Part shown: piece after piece, positions 42,188-52,282 of the stretch | How positions within the stretch are numbered: position 1 is the first letter of the stretch | Layout of the letters: each line of letters begins with the position of its first letter | DNA from: Streptomyces wuyuanensis | Lineage (GTDB): Bacteria; Actinomycetota; Actinomycetes; Streptomycetales; Streptomycetaceae | Reading direction: 5' to 3' | Assembly (NCBI RefSeq): GCF_900103455.1 | Contig: NZ_FNHI01000012.1 | Coordinates: 62,001 to 126,000, forward strand | DNA length: 64,000 nt | The notes under the pieces: generated by a model | Told to the model about the DNA's origin: nothing | Database searches by the model: none | The model's input: the letters and a program-made list of their open reading frames with translations, nothing else | Made by a program: the position numbers and the translations under genes

Positions 42188-43955
42188 TCCCGTCCTGCCA
42201 GGTCACCGTGAGGGTGCGGCCGCTTGTCCCGACCTCGGCGAGGGCGGTGACCGGTGCGGGATCGGGTTCGGCGGTGAGCGAGGCGAGGGCGACGAAGAGC
42301 GTGTCCGGTCCCGGGCCGGTCGTGCCGTGCAGGGCGGCGGTGCGGGTGGCCGGGCCCTGGAGGGTGGGGCCGGACGGGGAGGCCGTGCGGACCGTGTAGC
42401 CCTGCACGGGCTGGAGTTGGGCCGTGGGTCCATCCGGGTCGGCGGCCCAGCCGGTCTGCCGGACTTGGGTTCCCTCGGGCGCCCCGGTGACGAGATGGGC
42501 CCGGACCTCCGCCCGGCCGTGCGCGAGCGTCAGGGAGTGCACCCGCACGCCCGGGCACGGGGTGTGGGAGGAGGCCGCCCAGCCGGGACCCGAGCCCTCG
42601 GGTTCCACGGGGCCGCGGGCGGTGTGCCCGCCGCCGACCAGCAGCGCGAAGTGGTTGTCGGGGAGGGTGCCGTCCGCCGGGGTGGGGCCGGTGCCGGTGG
42701 AGTAGGCGAAGCGCGCGTAGCAGGGGTCGTCCACGGCTGCCGCGTAACCGGTGCCGTGGTTGTGGAGCCGGACGAGTCCGTCGGCTGCCGTCGACTGGAC
42801 GAGCAGGCAGGGCGGGGCGAGGGTGGTGACGGCGTCCCCGGTCTCGGCCGGCAGCGGTTCCTCGCGGTTCGTCCAGACCGGGTGGGAGGGCGGGATCAGC
42901 AGGCCGAGGAAGCCTTTCGACGCCCAGTAGGGGGAGGCGGGGCCGGAGTAGTCCTGCAGGACCGGTTCGTACGGACCGTGCCAGCCGAGGGTGAGCAGGC
43001 CCCGGTCGTCGGTGGCACCGCGGTCGAGGAAGTGGCGCATGGCCCCGGAGGCGAGCCGGCGGGTGGTGCCCGGGGTGAGCGGGCTGTACCCGGTGAGGGC
43101 GCCGAGCCAGGGGGCGGCCGCGGCGGCGAATCGGTAGGTCAGCGAACGGCCGTAGGGCATCGGCGATCCGTCGGCGCCGAAGAGGCGTGCGTAGCCGTCC
43201 AGATGTGCGCGCAGCCGGGGGCCGTAGCGCTCGAGGAGTTCCCGGTCGCCGCCGAGGTGGGCGTGCAGGACGGGATAGAGGTGCAGGGCCCAGCCGTTGT
43301 AGTGGTCGAAGGAGCGTCCGGCGCCGTCGCTGTACCAGCCGTCGCCCCGGTACCACTCATCGATGCGCGCGAGGGAACGGTCGATCGTGCGCCGGGCCAG
43401 GTCGGTCTCGATGCCGGCGTCCTGGAGGAAACCGGCGACGGTGAGGCCGAAGAGCCACCAGTTGTTGTCGACCGGCGAGGGGCCGAGGGCGGGCAGCAGC
43501 CGGTCGACGGCGCGCTGCCGGGTGCGGTCGTCGAGGGCGTCCCACAGCCAGGGGCGGGTCAGCCGCAGGGACAGGGCGACGGACGCGGACTCGACGATCG
43601 CCTGGGGGACGTCGGAGATGCGCGGCCAGCCGTCGGGCCCGCGGTCGGTGGCGGTTCCGGAGGCAAGTCCCTCGGCGTAGCGGGCGAGATGACCGTGCGG
43701 GTCCTCGCCGTGGGCTCCGGCGACCCTGAGGGCGGCGAGCAGGAAGGTGCGGGCGTAGCCTTCGAGCCCGTCCGACCGGTGTCCGGACGAACTGGGGCGC
43801 GGCCCTGGCAGGTCGATCAGTCCGCGACGGGGGGAGGCGAACGGCCGGACCGCCAGCAGGAGCTCGTCGGCGACGGTCTCCCAGTGGCCGCGGGTCCAGC
43901 CGGTGAAGGGGCTCAACTCACGGTTCTCGGACGGCGTGGCCACGGGCGGCATCAT
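42150..43955 (-). CDS. DUF2264-family protein, likely carbohydrate-active
   Basis: A 601-residue protein from ATG 43955. The N-terminal 350 residues fit DUF2264 (GLIDLPGPRPSSSGHRSDGL, FLLAALRVAG, DNNWWLFGLTVAGFLQDAGI, DEWYRGDGWYSDGAGRSFDH, YNGWALHLYPVLHAHLGGD), an (alpha/alpha)-barrel related to heparinase and unsaturated-uronyl hydrolases. The rest is a beta-rich domain (FLGLLIPPSHPVWTNREEPL, LVRLHNHGTGYAAAVDDPCY) typical of polysaccharide lyases. No signal peptide is seen, so it is probably intracellular, acting on imported oligosaccharides. It is divergent from a DeoR/LacI hybrid regulator, with an inverted repeat between them. Confidence 0.85.
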   Translation of the reverse strand: MMPPVATPSENRELSPFTGWTRGHWETVADELLLAVRPFASPRRGLIDLPGPRPSSSGHRSDGLEGYARTFLLAALRVAGAHGEDPHGHLARYAEGLASGTATDRGPDGWPRISDVPQAIVESASVALSLRLTRPWLWDALDDRTRQRAVDRLLPALGPSPVDNNWWLFGLTVAGFLQDAGIETDLARRTIDRSLARIDEWYRGDGWYSDGAGRSFDHYNGWALHLYPVLHAHLGGDRELLERYGPRLRAHLDGYARLFGADGSPMPYGRSLTYRFAAAAAPWLGALTGYSPLTPGTTRRLASGAMRHFLDRGATDDRGLLTLGWHGPYEPVLQDYSGPASPYWASKGFLGLLIPPSHPVWTNREEPLPAETGDAVTTLAPPCLLVQSTAADGLVRLHNHGTGYAAAVDDPCYARFAYSTGTGPTPADGTLPDNHFALLVGGGHTARGPVEPEGSGPGWAASSHTPCPGVRVHSLTLAHGRAEVRAHLVTGAPEGTQVRQTGWAADPDGPTAQLQPVQGYTVRTASPSGPTLQGPATRTAALHGTTGPGPDTLFVALASLTAEPDPAPVTALAEVGTSGRTLTVTWQDGTTSVRTCGPPWS

Positions 43956-43994
43956 CACCGCAAGTGCTTCAACGGTCAATAGATTAAGAGTGAA

Positions 43995-44020
43995 TGATCG
44001 AAACTCTTGTCGTTCGATCA
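43995..44020. promoter_or_regulatory. Candidate operator between DUF2264 and its regulator
   Basis: TGATCGAA 43995-44002 is repeated inverted as TTCGATCA 44013-44020 with a 10-base spacer, inside an AT-rich intergenic region. The same TTCGATCA recurs at 45198-45205 downstream of the regulator gene. Confidence 0.5.
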
Positions 44021-44094
44021 CGTTGCACTAGGGCCTGACCCAGGCGGACCGGCCCGGGGCGCCGGGGCCACCACACCGCTAGGGGACCGCCGCC

Positions 44095-45186
44095 GTGCGC
44101 GAGAGAGCTGCCGAACGTCACGACCGACTGCTGGACCTGGTACGGGAGCACGGCACCGCGCGGGTCGCCGAACTCGCCGACCGCCTCGCGGTCTCGGCCG
44201 TGACCGTCCGCAGGGACGTGGAGGCACTGTCCGGGCGCGGCCTGCTGGACCGGGTGCACGGCCAGGTGTCCTGGCCGGAGGGCGAGGGCGCACCGGGGCG
44301 GCGCACGAACGGCGGTGGGCTGGTGGTGGGAATGCTGGCGCCGTCCTCCACCTACTACTTCGCCGAGGTGATCCGTGGGGCGCACGAGGCGGCGGCACGC
44401 GCCGGCGCCCGGCTCGTCCTGCGCATCTCCGACTACCGGCCCGAGGAGGACCGCGCCCGTACGGAGGGACTCCTCGCGGCCGGCGCGAAAGGGCTCCTGG
44501 TCGCACCGGGCTGGCGCGGGCCCGGGGACCCGGCGGAGCACGGCGGCTGGATCGCCGGACTGCCCGTGCCCACCGTGCTACTGGAGCGGCGGCCCGTGCC
44601 CGGGAGCGCGCTCGACGAGCTGGACCGGGTCTCGTCCGACCACGGACACGGGGTGCTGCTCGCGGTACGGCACCTGGTCGGGCTCGGGCACGGCACGCCC
44701 CTGCTGGTGGCGCGGGCGGACAGCCCGACGGCGCTCGCCGTGCGTTCGGGGTACGGGGAGGCGCTGGGGGCGCTCGGGCTGACCGCACCGCGGGCCGTGA
44801 TCGACTCGGTGCCGGCCGAGCGCGACCCGGAGGGCTTCGAGGCGGCGGCGCAGGCGCTGCGGTCCGCGGCGACCTCGGGGTCGGCGACGGCGGCGCTGGC
44901 GCACAACGACGTGGACGCGATCCAGATGGTGCAGCGGCTGGCCGAACTGGGCGTACGGGTGCCGGAGGACCTGGCGCTGATCGCGTACGACGACGAGGTC
45001 GCGGCACTGGCCGACACCCCGCTGACGGCGGTCGCCCCGCCGAAGCGCCATGTCGGGCGGTACGCGGCGGAGTTGCCGGTCGAGCGGCTCACGGCCGGCC
45101 GGGACGAGGACGGGCCGGGGCGGCACCTGACGCTGCTGCCGCGGCTCAAGGTCCGGGCCTCGTGCGGAGCCGGGTACCGCCCGTGA
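44095..45186 (+). CDS. DeoR-type HTH fused to a LacI-type sugar-binding domain
   Basis: A 363-residue regulator from GTG 44095 with AGGGGA eight bases upstream. Residues 1-60 are a DeoR helix-turn-helix (RHDRLLDLVREHGTARVAEL, then VSAVTVRRDVEALSGRGLLD). Residues 70-360 are a periplasmic-binding-protein-like domain of LacI type (VVGMLAPSSTYYFAEVIRGA, LLVAPGWRGPG, SSDHGHGVLLAVRHLVGLGH, ALAHNDVDAIQMVQRLAELG, DLALIAYDDEVAALADTPLT). This hybrid occurs in actinobacteria controlling sugar catabolism. Likely targets are the divergent DUF2264 gene and the damaged transporter locus downstream, where the same 8-base element is found. Confidence 0.9.
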   Translation: MRERAAERHDRLLDLVREHGTARVAELADRLAVSAVTVRRDVEALSGRGLLDRVHGQVSWPEGEGAPGRRTNGGGLVVGMLAPSSTYYFAEVIRGAHEAAARAGARLVLRISDYRPEEDRARTEGLLAAGAKGLLVAPGWRGPGDPAEHGGWIAGLPVPTVLLERRPVPGSALDELDRVSSDHGHGVLLAVRHLVGLGHGTPLLVARADSPTALAVRSGYGEALGALGLTAPRAVIDSVPAERDPEGFEAAAQALRSAATSGSATAALAHNDVDAIQMVQRLAELGVRVPEDLALIAYDDEVAALADTPLTAVAPPKRHVGRYAAELPVERLTAGRDEDGPGRHLTLLPRLKVRASCGAGYRP

Positions 45187-45187
45187 T

Positions 45188-45249
45188 CTGATCACTCTTC
45201 GATCAGTCAGTCTTTCGCTCTTGACTTCGCTCATACCTGGCTCAAGTAT
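45188..45249 (+). promoter_or_regulatory. Promoter with operator-like repeat upstream of the lipoprotein relic
   Basis: CTGATC 45188-45193 and GATCAG 45201-45206 form an inverted repeat that includes TTCGATCA (45198-45205), the element found at 44013-44020. A promoter follows: TTGACT 45221-45226 and AAGTAT 45244-45249 with 17 bp between. It would drive transcription of the truncated lipoprotein gene at 45295. Confidence 0.45.
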
Positions 45250-45294
45250 CTCGGCCAACGCCAGCACCCGTGCCGCAGCCTCAGGAACCCGGCC

Positions 45295-45432
45295 GTGAGC
45301 CGTAGTTGGAGCAGATCGACCCGAGTCACAGCAGGCACCGCCACCGCCCTCGTTCTCCTCAGGGCGTGCGGCGGGGGCGGCATTGACGACGCGTCGGGCC
45401 CCGCGGCCGGCCGCCGGTTTGACCTGAGGTGA
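45295..45432 (+). pseudogene. Relic of a lipoprotein, probably an ABC-transporter sugar-binding protein
   Basis: GTG 45295 opens MSRSWSRSTRVTAGTATALV followed by LLRACGGGGIDD and stops at 45432 after 45 residues. The basic start, hydrophobic run and LLxACGGG stretch are a lipoprotein signal peptide with a damaged lipobox, like those of sugar-binding lipoproteins. The mature protein is missing and the permease genes are absent; the next gene is an unrelated dehydrogenase. A promoter and operator-like repeat remain upstream, so an inducible transporter operon seems to have been deleted here. Confidence 0.5.
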
Positions 45433-45456
45433 CCACCGAGGAGTCGGACTTCCACC

Positions 45457-46515
45457 ATGCACCACGCCACTGACAACGCCACCGGCGAGGCCGACGGCAG
45501 CAGCGGCGGGCCGCTTCTGCTGCTCGCCATGGGCACCGGTATCGCCGAGCGCCTGTTCACCGACGCCCACCGGGCCCGTCTGGCCGACCTGACCCGGACC
45601 GACCCGGACCTCGTCGCCCACGACCTGGCCGATCCCCCGCCCGCCGTCGCGGCCGCCCTCGCCGAGGCGGAGCTGCTGCTCACCTGCTGGGGCGCGACGC
45701 CGCTCGACGAGCGCGTCCTGGACGCCGCGCCGCGGCTGCGGGCCGTCGTCCATGCGGCGGGTTCGGTGAAGCACCACATCACCCGGGCGTGCTGGGACCG
45801 CGGCATCCTCGTCACCTCCGCGGCCGCGGCCAACGCGCTGCCCGTGGCCGAGTACACGCTCGCCGCGATCCTCTTCGCCAACAAACGGGTGCTGCACAGC
45901 AGTCAGCGCTACCGCGAGCTGCGCGCCCCGCACGACTGGCGCCTGGAACTCGACGGCGCCGGCAACTACGGCCGTACGGTCGGGGTCGTCGGGGCGTCCC
46001 GGATCGGGCGGCGGGTGATCGAGCTGCTGCGCCCCTTCGATCTGCGAGTGCTGCTCCACGATCCGTACGCGGACGAGGACGAGGCCGCCCGGCTGGGGGT
46101 CGAGGCGGTGCCGCTGGACGACCTCTGCCTGCGCAGCGACATCCTCACCGTCCACGCACCGGAGATCCCGGCCACCCGCCACATGATCGACGCCCGCAGG
46201 CTGTCCCTGATGCCCGACGGCGCGACCCTGATCAACACCGCGCGGGGGTCGCTGGTCGACACGGACGCGCTGCTCCCGGAGCTGCTGTCCGGCCGCCTCC
46301 GCGCCGTGCTGGACGTCACCGAGCCCGAGGTGCCGCCCGCCGACTCACCTCTCTACGACCTCCCGAACGTCCTGCTGACCCCGCATGTCGCGGGCTCACT
46401 GGGCGAGGAGCTGTACCGGATGGCCGATCTGGCGCTGGACGAGGTGGAGCGGTACGCCCTGGGCCTGCCCTTCACCGAGCCGGTCGTCCCCGCGGCGCTG
46501 GACCGGTCGGCCTGA
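45457..46515 (+). CDS. D-isomer-specific 2-hydroxyacid dehydrogenase
   Basis: A 352-residue NAD-dependent dehydrogenase from ATG 45457. The NAD-binding motif is GVVGASRIGRRVIELL (last glycine-rich residue varied). Catalytic residues are the arginine in LINTARGSLVDTDAL, the glutamate in LDVTEPEVPP and the histidine in LLTPHVAGSLGEEL. It likely reduces or oxidises a 2-keto/2-hydroxy acid derived from sugars; genes of this branch often sit with carbohydrate clusters, as here next to the DeoR/LacI regulator and transporter relic. It starts 24 bp after the relic stops, so it may once have been part of that operon. Confidence 0.9.
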   Translation: MHHATDNATGEADGSSGGPLLLLAMGTGIAERLFTDAHRARLADLTRTDPDLVAHDLADPPPAVAAALAEAELLLTCWGATPLDERVLDAAPRLRAVVHAAGSVKHHITRACWDRGILVTSAAAANALPVAEYTLAAILFANKRVLHSSQRYRELRAPHDWRLELDGAGNYGRTVGVVGASRIGRRVIELLRPFDLRVLLHDPYADEDEAARLGVEAVPLDDLCLRSDILTVHAPEIPATRHMIDARRLSLMPDGATLINTARGSLVDTDALLPELLSGRLRAVLDVTEPEVPPADSPLYDLPNVLLTPHVAGSLGEELYRMADLALDEVERYALGLPFTEPVVPAALDRSA

Positions 46516-46654
46516 AGCGGGCCCGCCCCGCTGCGCCGCGACCACCCGGCCCCCGGCAGAACCGCTCGCCCAGCAGGGCGAATTAAGGCGTAATGCACGG
46601 ATTTCACTAGAATGGAGGCATCCGACGCAGCGCCCCACGCGCCCGGGAGACGCC

Positions 46655-47347
46655 ATGACATTCGTACAGATGATCGACTGCAAGACGGATCGTGTCGACG
46701 AGCTGAACCGGCTTTTGGACACCTGGGTCGAACAGACCAGGGGCAGGCGCACCGCCACCCACAGCCTCCTCGCACAGGACCGATCCGACGGTACCCATGT
46801 GGTGGAGATCGTCGAGTTCCCCTCGTACGAGGACGCGATGCGGAACTCGAACCTCCCCGAGACCGACCGGATCTTCCAGGAGATGGTCGCGCTGTGCGAC
46901 GGCATGCCGACCTTCACCGACCTGGAGGTCATCCGCGACGAGCAGTTGCACAAGGACGTGTGCGCCCGGTTCTTCACCGAGGCGCTTCCCGGCGACCCCG
47001 GCCTCCTCGACGGACTGCTCACCCGGGACTACCACGACCACGACCCGGCCAACTCCCCGGACGTGATCGGCGTCGAGGCCCTCCGCCGCGAGGTCGCGAT
47101 GTGGCGCGACGCCTTCGATTTCACCTTCACCCTCGAGGACCAGGTCGCCGAGGGCGACCGCGTCTGCACCCGCTGGACGTGGGAGGGCACGCACAAGGGC
47201 GAGTTCCTGGGCCTCGCGCCCACCGGAAGGCAGGTCTCGATGACCGGGACGACCGTCCACCGGCTCCACGAGGGCCTGATCTGCGAGGGGTGGTGGCAGT
47301 ACGACCGGCTCGGGCTGATGGGCATGCTCGGGGCGCTGGACATGTAG
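46655..47347 (+). CDS. Two-domain protein: dimeric alpha-beta barrel plus SnoaL-like domain
   Basis: A 230-residue protein from ATG 46655. Residues 1-100 (TFVQMIDCKTDRVDELNRLL, THVVEIVEFPSYEDAMRNSN) resemble the antibiotic-biosynthesis-monooxygenase type ferredoxin-like fold. Residues 105-225 are SnoaL-like: DYHDHDPANSPDVIGVEALR, MWRDAFDFTFTLEDQVAEGD, RWTWEGTHKGEFLGLAPTGR and the final CEGWWQYDRLGLM. SnoaL-type proteins include polyketide cyclases but also many ester-cyclase-like proteins of unknown role. It stands alone, followed by a perfect terminator. Confidence 0.85.
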   Translation: MTFVQMIDCKTDRVDELNRLLDTWVEQTRGRRTATHSLLAQDRSDGTHVVEIVEFPSYEDAMRNSNLPETDRIFQEMVALCDGMPTFTDLEVIRDEQLHKDVCARFFTEALPGDPGLLDGLLTRDYHDHDPANSPDVIGVEALRREVAMWRDAFDFTFTLEDQVAEGDRVCTRWTWEGTHKGEFLGLAPTGRQVSMTGTTVHRLHEGLICEGWWQYDRLGLMGMLGALDM

Positions 47348-47396
47348 CCGGAGACGCAGCCGGTGCCGGGCCCCGGCGCCCCGGCCGCTCACAGGG

Positions 47397-47422
47397 GAAG
47401 GCCCCCGGGAACGGGGGCCTTC
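47397..47422. terminator. Intrinsic terminator between convergent genes
   Basis: GAAGGCCCCCG 47397-47407 pairs perfectly with CGGGGGCCTTC 47412-47422 around a GGAA loop. It lies between the SnoaL-like gene and groEL1. Confidence 0.8.
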
Positions 47423-47454
47423 GTGCGTCCTGTCGGACGGGAGAGCGGTACGGG

Positions 47455-49077
<1,623 letters not shown>

Positions 49078-49102
49078 GGAGCTTTTCAAGTCCTCTCAAA
49101 GC

Positions 49103-49158
49103 GAGCCGCGCCCCTCGCCGCCCGGCTTCATCATCAGCGGGGGCCAGGGGCGCGGCTC
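49103..49158 (-). other. Perfect 13-bp hairpin in the groES-groEL1 gap
   Basis: GAGCCGCGCCCCT 49103-49115 pairs exactly with AGGGGCGCGGCTC 49146-49158, leaving a 30-base loop. Placed between the two cistrons, it could be a partial terminator or an RNA-processing and stability element that sets the groES to groEL1 ratio. Confidence 0.5.
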
Positions 49159-49178
49159 TGAGCAAATCTGCCGGTGAA

Positions 49179-49487
49179 TTACTTCTCGACGATCGCGAGC
49201 ACGTCGCGCGCCGAGAGGACGAGGTACTCCTCGCCGCTGTACTTCACCTCGGTGCCGCCGTACTTGCTGTAGAGCACGACATCGCCGGTCTTGACGTCGA
49301 GCGGAAGACGCTCGCCGTTCTCGAAGCGGCCCGGGCCGACGGCCAGGACGACGCCCTCCTGGGGCTTCTCCTTGGCGGTGTCCGGAATGACCAGGCCAGA
49401 GGCGGTGGTCTGCTCGGCGTCGAGCGGCTGGACCACAATGCGGTCCTCGAGCGGCTTGATGGCAACCTTGGAGCTGGTGGTCGTCAC
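49179..49487 (-). CDS. groES: Co-chaperonin GroES
   Basis: A 102-residue co-chaperonin from ATG 49487, with GGAGGTCGG-type ribosome site just upstream. Typical blocks are IKPLEDRIVVQPLDAEQTTA, LVIPDTAKEKPQEGVVLAVG (including the mobile loop), and VLYSKYGGTEVKYSGEEYLV. It caps GroEL rings. First gene of the groES-groEL1 operon, with the CIRCE operators and promoter immediately upstream. Confidence 0.97.
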   Translation of the reverse strand: MTTTSSKVAIKPLEDRIVVQPLDAEQTTASGLVIPDTAKEKPQEGVVLAVGPGRFENGERLPLDVKTGDVVLYSKYGGTEVKYSGEEYLVLSARDVLAIVEK

Positions 49488-49587
49488 GATCCGACCTCCC
49501 CCTTCGGAGATCTCACGGGGTTCATCTGTCTGAGGTGGCGACCAGGTGGATCCGTCGTCGCGGGTGCCGGACCTGCCCGTCGCTGTG

Positions 49588-49614
49588 TTGGCACTCTCCG
49601 GTGGGGAGTGCCAG
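49588..49614. promoter_or_regulatory. CIRCE operator 1 of groES-groEL1
   Basis: TTGGCACTC 49588-49596, nine bases, GAGTGCCAG 49606-49614. It matches the CIRCE consensus (TTAGCACTC-N9-GAGTGCTAA) with two changes per side or fewer. HrcA repressor binds this element. Confidence 0.9.
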
Positions 49615-49621
49615 AGCCGAG

Positions 49622-49649
49622 ACTATGACCGGGATTAGCACTCGGTCAA
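49622..49649 (-). promoter_or_regulatory. groES-groEL1 promoter
   Basis: On the minus strand, TTGACC (complement of 49644-49649) and CATAGT (complement of 49622-49627) are 16 bp apart, a good principal-sigma promoter. The -35 box lies inside CIRCE 2 and CIRCE 1 covers the start region, so HrcA binding would block it. Confidence 0.65.
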
Positions 49650-49661
49650 GCGGAGTGCCAA
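49635..49661. promoter_or_regulatory. CIRCE operator 2 of groES-groEL1
   Basis: TTAGCACTC 49635-49643, nine bases, GAGTGCCAA 49653-49661; one change from the CIRCE consensus. Two operators in tandem are usual for the Streptomyces groES promoter. Confidence 0.92.
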
Positions 49662-49820
49662 TCCACTGCGTGTTCGGCCGGTTCCGGCCGGGACGGCGCG
49701 GCTCCTGCGCCCGGTCGCGACCCGTCGCACACGGCGGCCACGGCGCGTCGGGCCGCCGTGTGCGACGGGCGCGTCGGGCGCGCCGGGCGCGTCCGAGCCG
49801 GGCACGGCGGCCGGCGGCCC

Positions 49821-50942
49821 TCAGACGTAGTCCTCCAGCCGCGCCACCGCGTAACCCTTCGACGTGACGACCTTCATCACGTTGCGGATCATGTCCGGCA
49901 TGCTGCCCTTCCACTCCGCCCTGCCGCGGAAGTGCGTGAGGATGATGTCGCCGGGGTGCAGGTCCCGGTCCCACTCGCGCCACTCCATGTGGTCCGGGAA
50001 CGCCTCCGCCGCCCACAGCGGCACGGCCTTCACGCCGCAGGACTTGGCGGCGCGCAACGTGTCCCGGTTGTAGCTGCCGTACGGCGGGCGGAAGAGCCGC
50101 GGCCGCTTGCCGAACCGCTTCTCGATCCTGGCCTGCTGCCCGCAGATCTCCGCCTTCTGCTTCGCGTACGACAGCGCCGGCAGATAGGGGTGGGTGAGCG
50201 TGTGGTTGTGCAGCCGTACGCCGCGGTCCTGCATCTTCTCGAAGTAGCCGTAGTCGTCCCGGACGACGTAGTCGCTGAGGAAGGCGCTGTACGGGATCTG
50301 CAGTTCGCTCATCATCCGCAGCAGCTTCGGGTCCTTCTCCGCACCGTCGTCGATCGTCAGGAAGACGACCTTCTGCTTGGTGGGCACGGTGGTGAAGACC
50401 GGCGGCAGGCCCTTGTGGCGGTCGACCTCGAAGCCCTTGCGCGTGGTGATCGTCGGCTTCTCGTCGGGCGGCAGGGGGGCGGGCAGCGGCGTCTGCCGAA
50501 GGCCCCAGCGCCTGGCCGCGGCCGCCCGGGCGGCCTGGATCTTCTTCACGCGCTTCGCGTACGCGGCGAGCGCCTCGGCCGGTCCGGCGGCCAGAGCGCC
50601 CTTCTCCCCCGCTCGCTTCCGCCCCTCGCCGAAGTCCGCCCGGTCGCCCTCACGGCCCTTCTCCCGGTCACCCTCCTCCCGGGACCCGGCGTCCCCGTCC
50701 CGCTCCTTGCCGGCCGCCTCGCCCTTCCGGTCCTCCCGCCCCGGCGACCGCGGCTCCTGGCCGTGCGCGGGAGCGGCGGCGGAGGCGGAGGCGCCCGCCT
50801 TCCCCGTGGCCCGGACCCCGCCGCCGTGCTGCCCGGGCTCCGCGGCACAGCCCGAGACGACGGCCGTGACGAGCAGCACGCACATCCACATACGGCTGCG
50901 CCGAATTGCTGGCTTCTTTTCGTTTTGTCGTACTTGCTGCAT
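49821..50942 (-). CDS. Lipoprotein polysaccharide deacetylase (NodB family)
   Basis: A 373-residue secreted enzyme from ATG 50942. The signal peptide VLLVTAVVSGC has a lipobox with the cysteine at about residue 32, so it is anchored on the outer face of the membrane. A charged linker (Gly/Arg/Glu/Lys-rich, about 40-140) follows. The NodB domain starts with VVFLTIDDGAEKDPKLL (metal aspartate in TIDDG), then HNHTLTHPYL (zinc histidines HxxxH), RPPYGSYNRD and the late ILTHFRG. It deacetylates peptidoglycan or another surface polysaccharide. Divergent from the methyltransferase gene. Confidence 0.92.
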   Translation of the reverse strand: MQQVRQNEKKPAIRRSRMWMCVLLVTAVVSGCAAEPGQHGGGVRATGKAGASASAAAPAHGQEPRSPGREDRKGEAAGKERDGDAGSREEGDREKGREGDRADFGEGRKRAGEKGALAAGPAEALAAYAKRVKKIQAARAAAARRWGLRQTPLPAPLPPDEKPTITTRKGFEVDRHKGLPPVFTTVPTKQKVVFLTIDDGAEKDPKLLRMMSELQIPYSAFLSDYVVRDDYGYFEKMQDRGVRLHNHTLTHPYLPALSYAKQKAEICGQQARIEKRFGKRPRLFRPPYGSYNRDTLRAAKSCGVKAVPLWAAEAFPDHMEWREWDRDLHPGDIILTHFRGRAEWKGSMPDMIRNVMKVVTSKGYAVARLEDYV

Positions 50943-51033
50943 GGCGCCGCATCCTGTCAGCGCAGCCCGCCCGCGAAGGCCCGACAGCGCCGCCCGGCCG
51001 CACATCGTCCCCCGGCTGGCCGACAATGGCCGG

Positions 51034-52245
51034 GTGAACGACGCCGGCTCGCCCTCCCCGCTCGCCCCCCTGCTCACCGACGAAGGGCAGGCCCTGCTCG
51101 CCGCCCTGCGCGACTACGACCCGGGACAGGAGCTGAGCGTCGCCACCCGGCTGCGCCGCGACCACCCCGCCGAGCTGGTCTCGGCGGCGCTGACGCAGGC
51201 GCGGCTGCGGCAGCGGGCGGTGGCGAAGTTCGGCGCCGAGGACGCGTACCGGATGTACTTCACGCCCAACGGTGTGGAGCAGTCGACGCGGGCGTCCGTC
51301 GCCGCCCACCGCGCCGCCCGGTTCGCGGAACTCGGCGTACGGAGCGTGGCGGATCTGTGCTGCGGGATCGGCGGCGACGCGATCGCGCTCGCCCGCGCCG
51401 GGATCTCCGTACTGGCCGTGGACCGCGATCCGTTCACCGCCGACGTCGCCCGCGCCAACGCCGAGGCACTGGGGCTGGCCTCGCTGATCGAGGTCCGGCA
51501 GACCGATGTCACCGAGGTCGACACCTCCTCCCACGACGCCGTCTTCGTCGATCCCGCCCGCCGCGCCGGCCGGGGCGGGCGCGGGCCGAAGGGCGGCAGC
51601 GGCCGGATCTTCGACCCTGAGGCGTACTCACCGCCGCTGTCCTGGGCCGTCGGCGCCGCCCGCACGGCCCGGTACGCGGCGCTCAAGATCGCGCCGGGGA
51701 TCCCGCACGAGGCGATCCCCGAGGACGCCGAGGCCGAGTGGATCTCCGACCACGGGGACGTGAAGGAGGCCGTGCTCTGGTTCGGCACGGCCCCGGGCGC
51801 CCGTCGCGCCACCCTTCTGCCGCAGGGCGCCGCGCTGGTCGGGCGCGGTCTGCCCGACCCTCTCGTACGGAAGACCGGCCGCTGGCTCTACGAGCCCGAC
51901 GGCGCCGTCATCCGCGCCCATCTCGTCGCGGAGGTCGCCGAGGAGCTCGACGGCGGCCTGCTCGACGGGACGATCGCCTACATCACGGCCGACGAACTGC
52001 GTCCGACGCCGTACGCGACGGCGTACGAGATCACCGACGAACTCCCGTTCAACCTCAAGAAGCTCAAGGCACTGCTGCGCGAACGGGGGGTCGGCACGCT
52101 CACCGTGAAGAAGCGCGGATCGGCGGTCGAACCCGAGGAGCTGCGCCGCAAGGTGAAGCCGAGCGGCCCGAACGCCGCCACGGTCTTCCTGACCCGGGTG
52201 GCCGGCGCGCCCACCGTGCTCATCGGGGCTCCGGCGGGCGTCTGA
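51034..52245 (+). CDS. Class I SAM methyltransferase with THUMP-like C-terminus
   Basis: A 403-residue protein from GTG 51034. The N-terminal helices (LLAALRDYDPGQELSVATRL) precede a class I methyltransferase core: SVADLCCGIGGDAIALARAG for SAM binding, LAVDRDPFTADVARANAEAL and the acidic VFVDPARRAGRGGRG where a DPPY-like motif would be (DPAR). The last 90 residues (ADELRPTPYATAYEITDELP, LKALLRERGVGTLTVKKRGS) match the THUMP-like domain that follows this methyltransferase in actinobacteria, implying an RNA substrate. Confidence 0.88.
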   Translation: MNDAGSPSPLAPLLTDEGQALLAALRDYDPGQELSVATRLRRDHPAELVSAALTQARLRQRAVAKFGAEDAYRMYFTPNGVEQSTRASVAAHRAARFAELGVRSVADLCCGIGGDAIALARAGISVLAVDRDPFTADVARANAEALGLASLIEVRQTDVTEVDTSSHDAVFVDPARRAGRGGRGPKGGSGRIFDPEAYSPPLSWAVGAARTARYAALKIAPGIPHEAIPEDAEAEWISDHGDVKEAVLWFGTAPGARRATLLPQGAALVGRGLPDPLVRKTGRWLYEPDGAVIRAHLVAEVAEELDGGLLDGTIAYITADELRPTPYATAYEITDELPFNLKKLKALLRERGVGTLTVKKRGSAVEPEELRRKVKPSGPNAATVFLTRVAGAPTVLIGAPAGV

Positions 52246-52282
52246 CGGGCCCGCCGGCCGGCGCCGCGCGCCCGGCCGCCTC

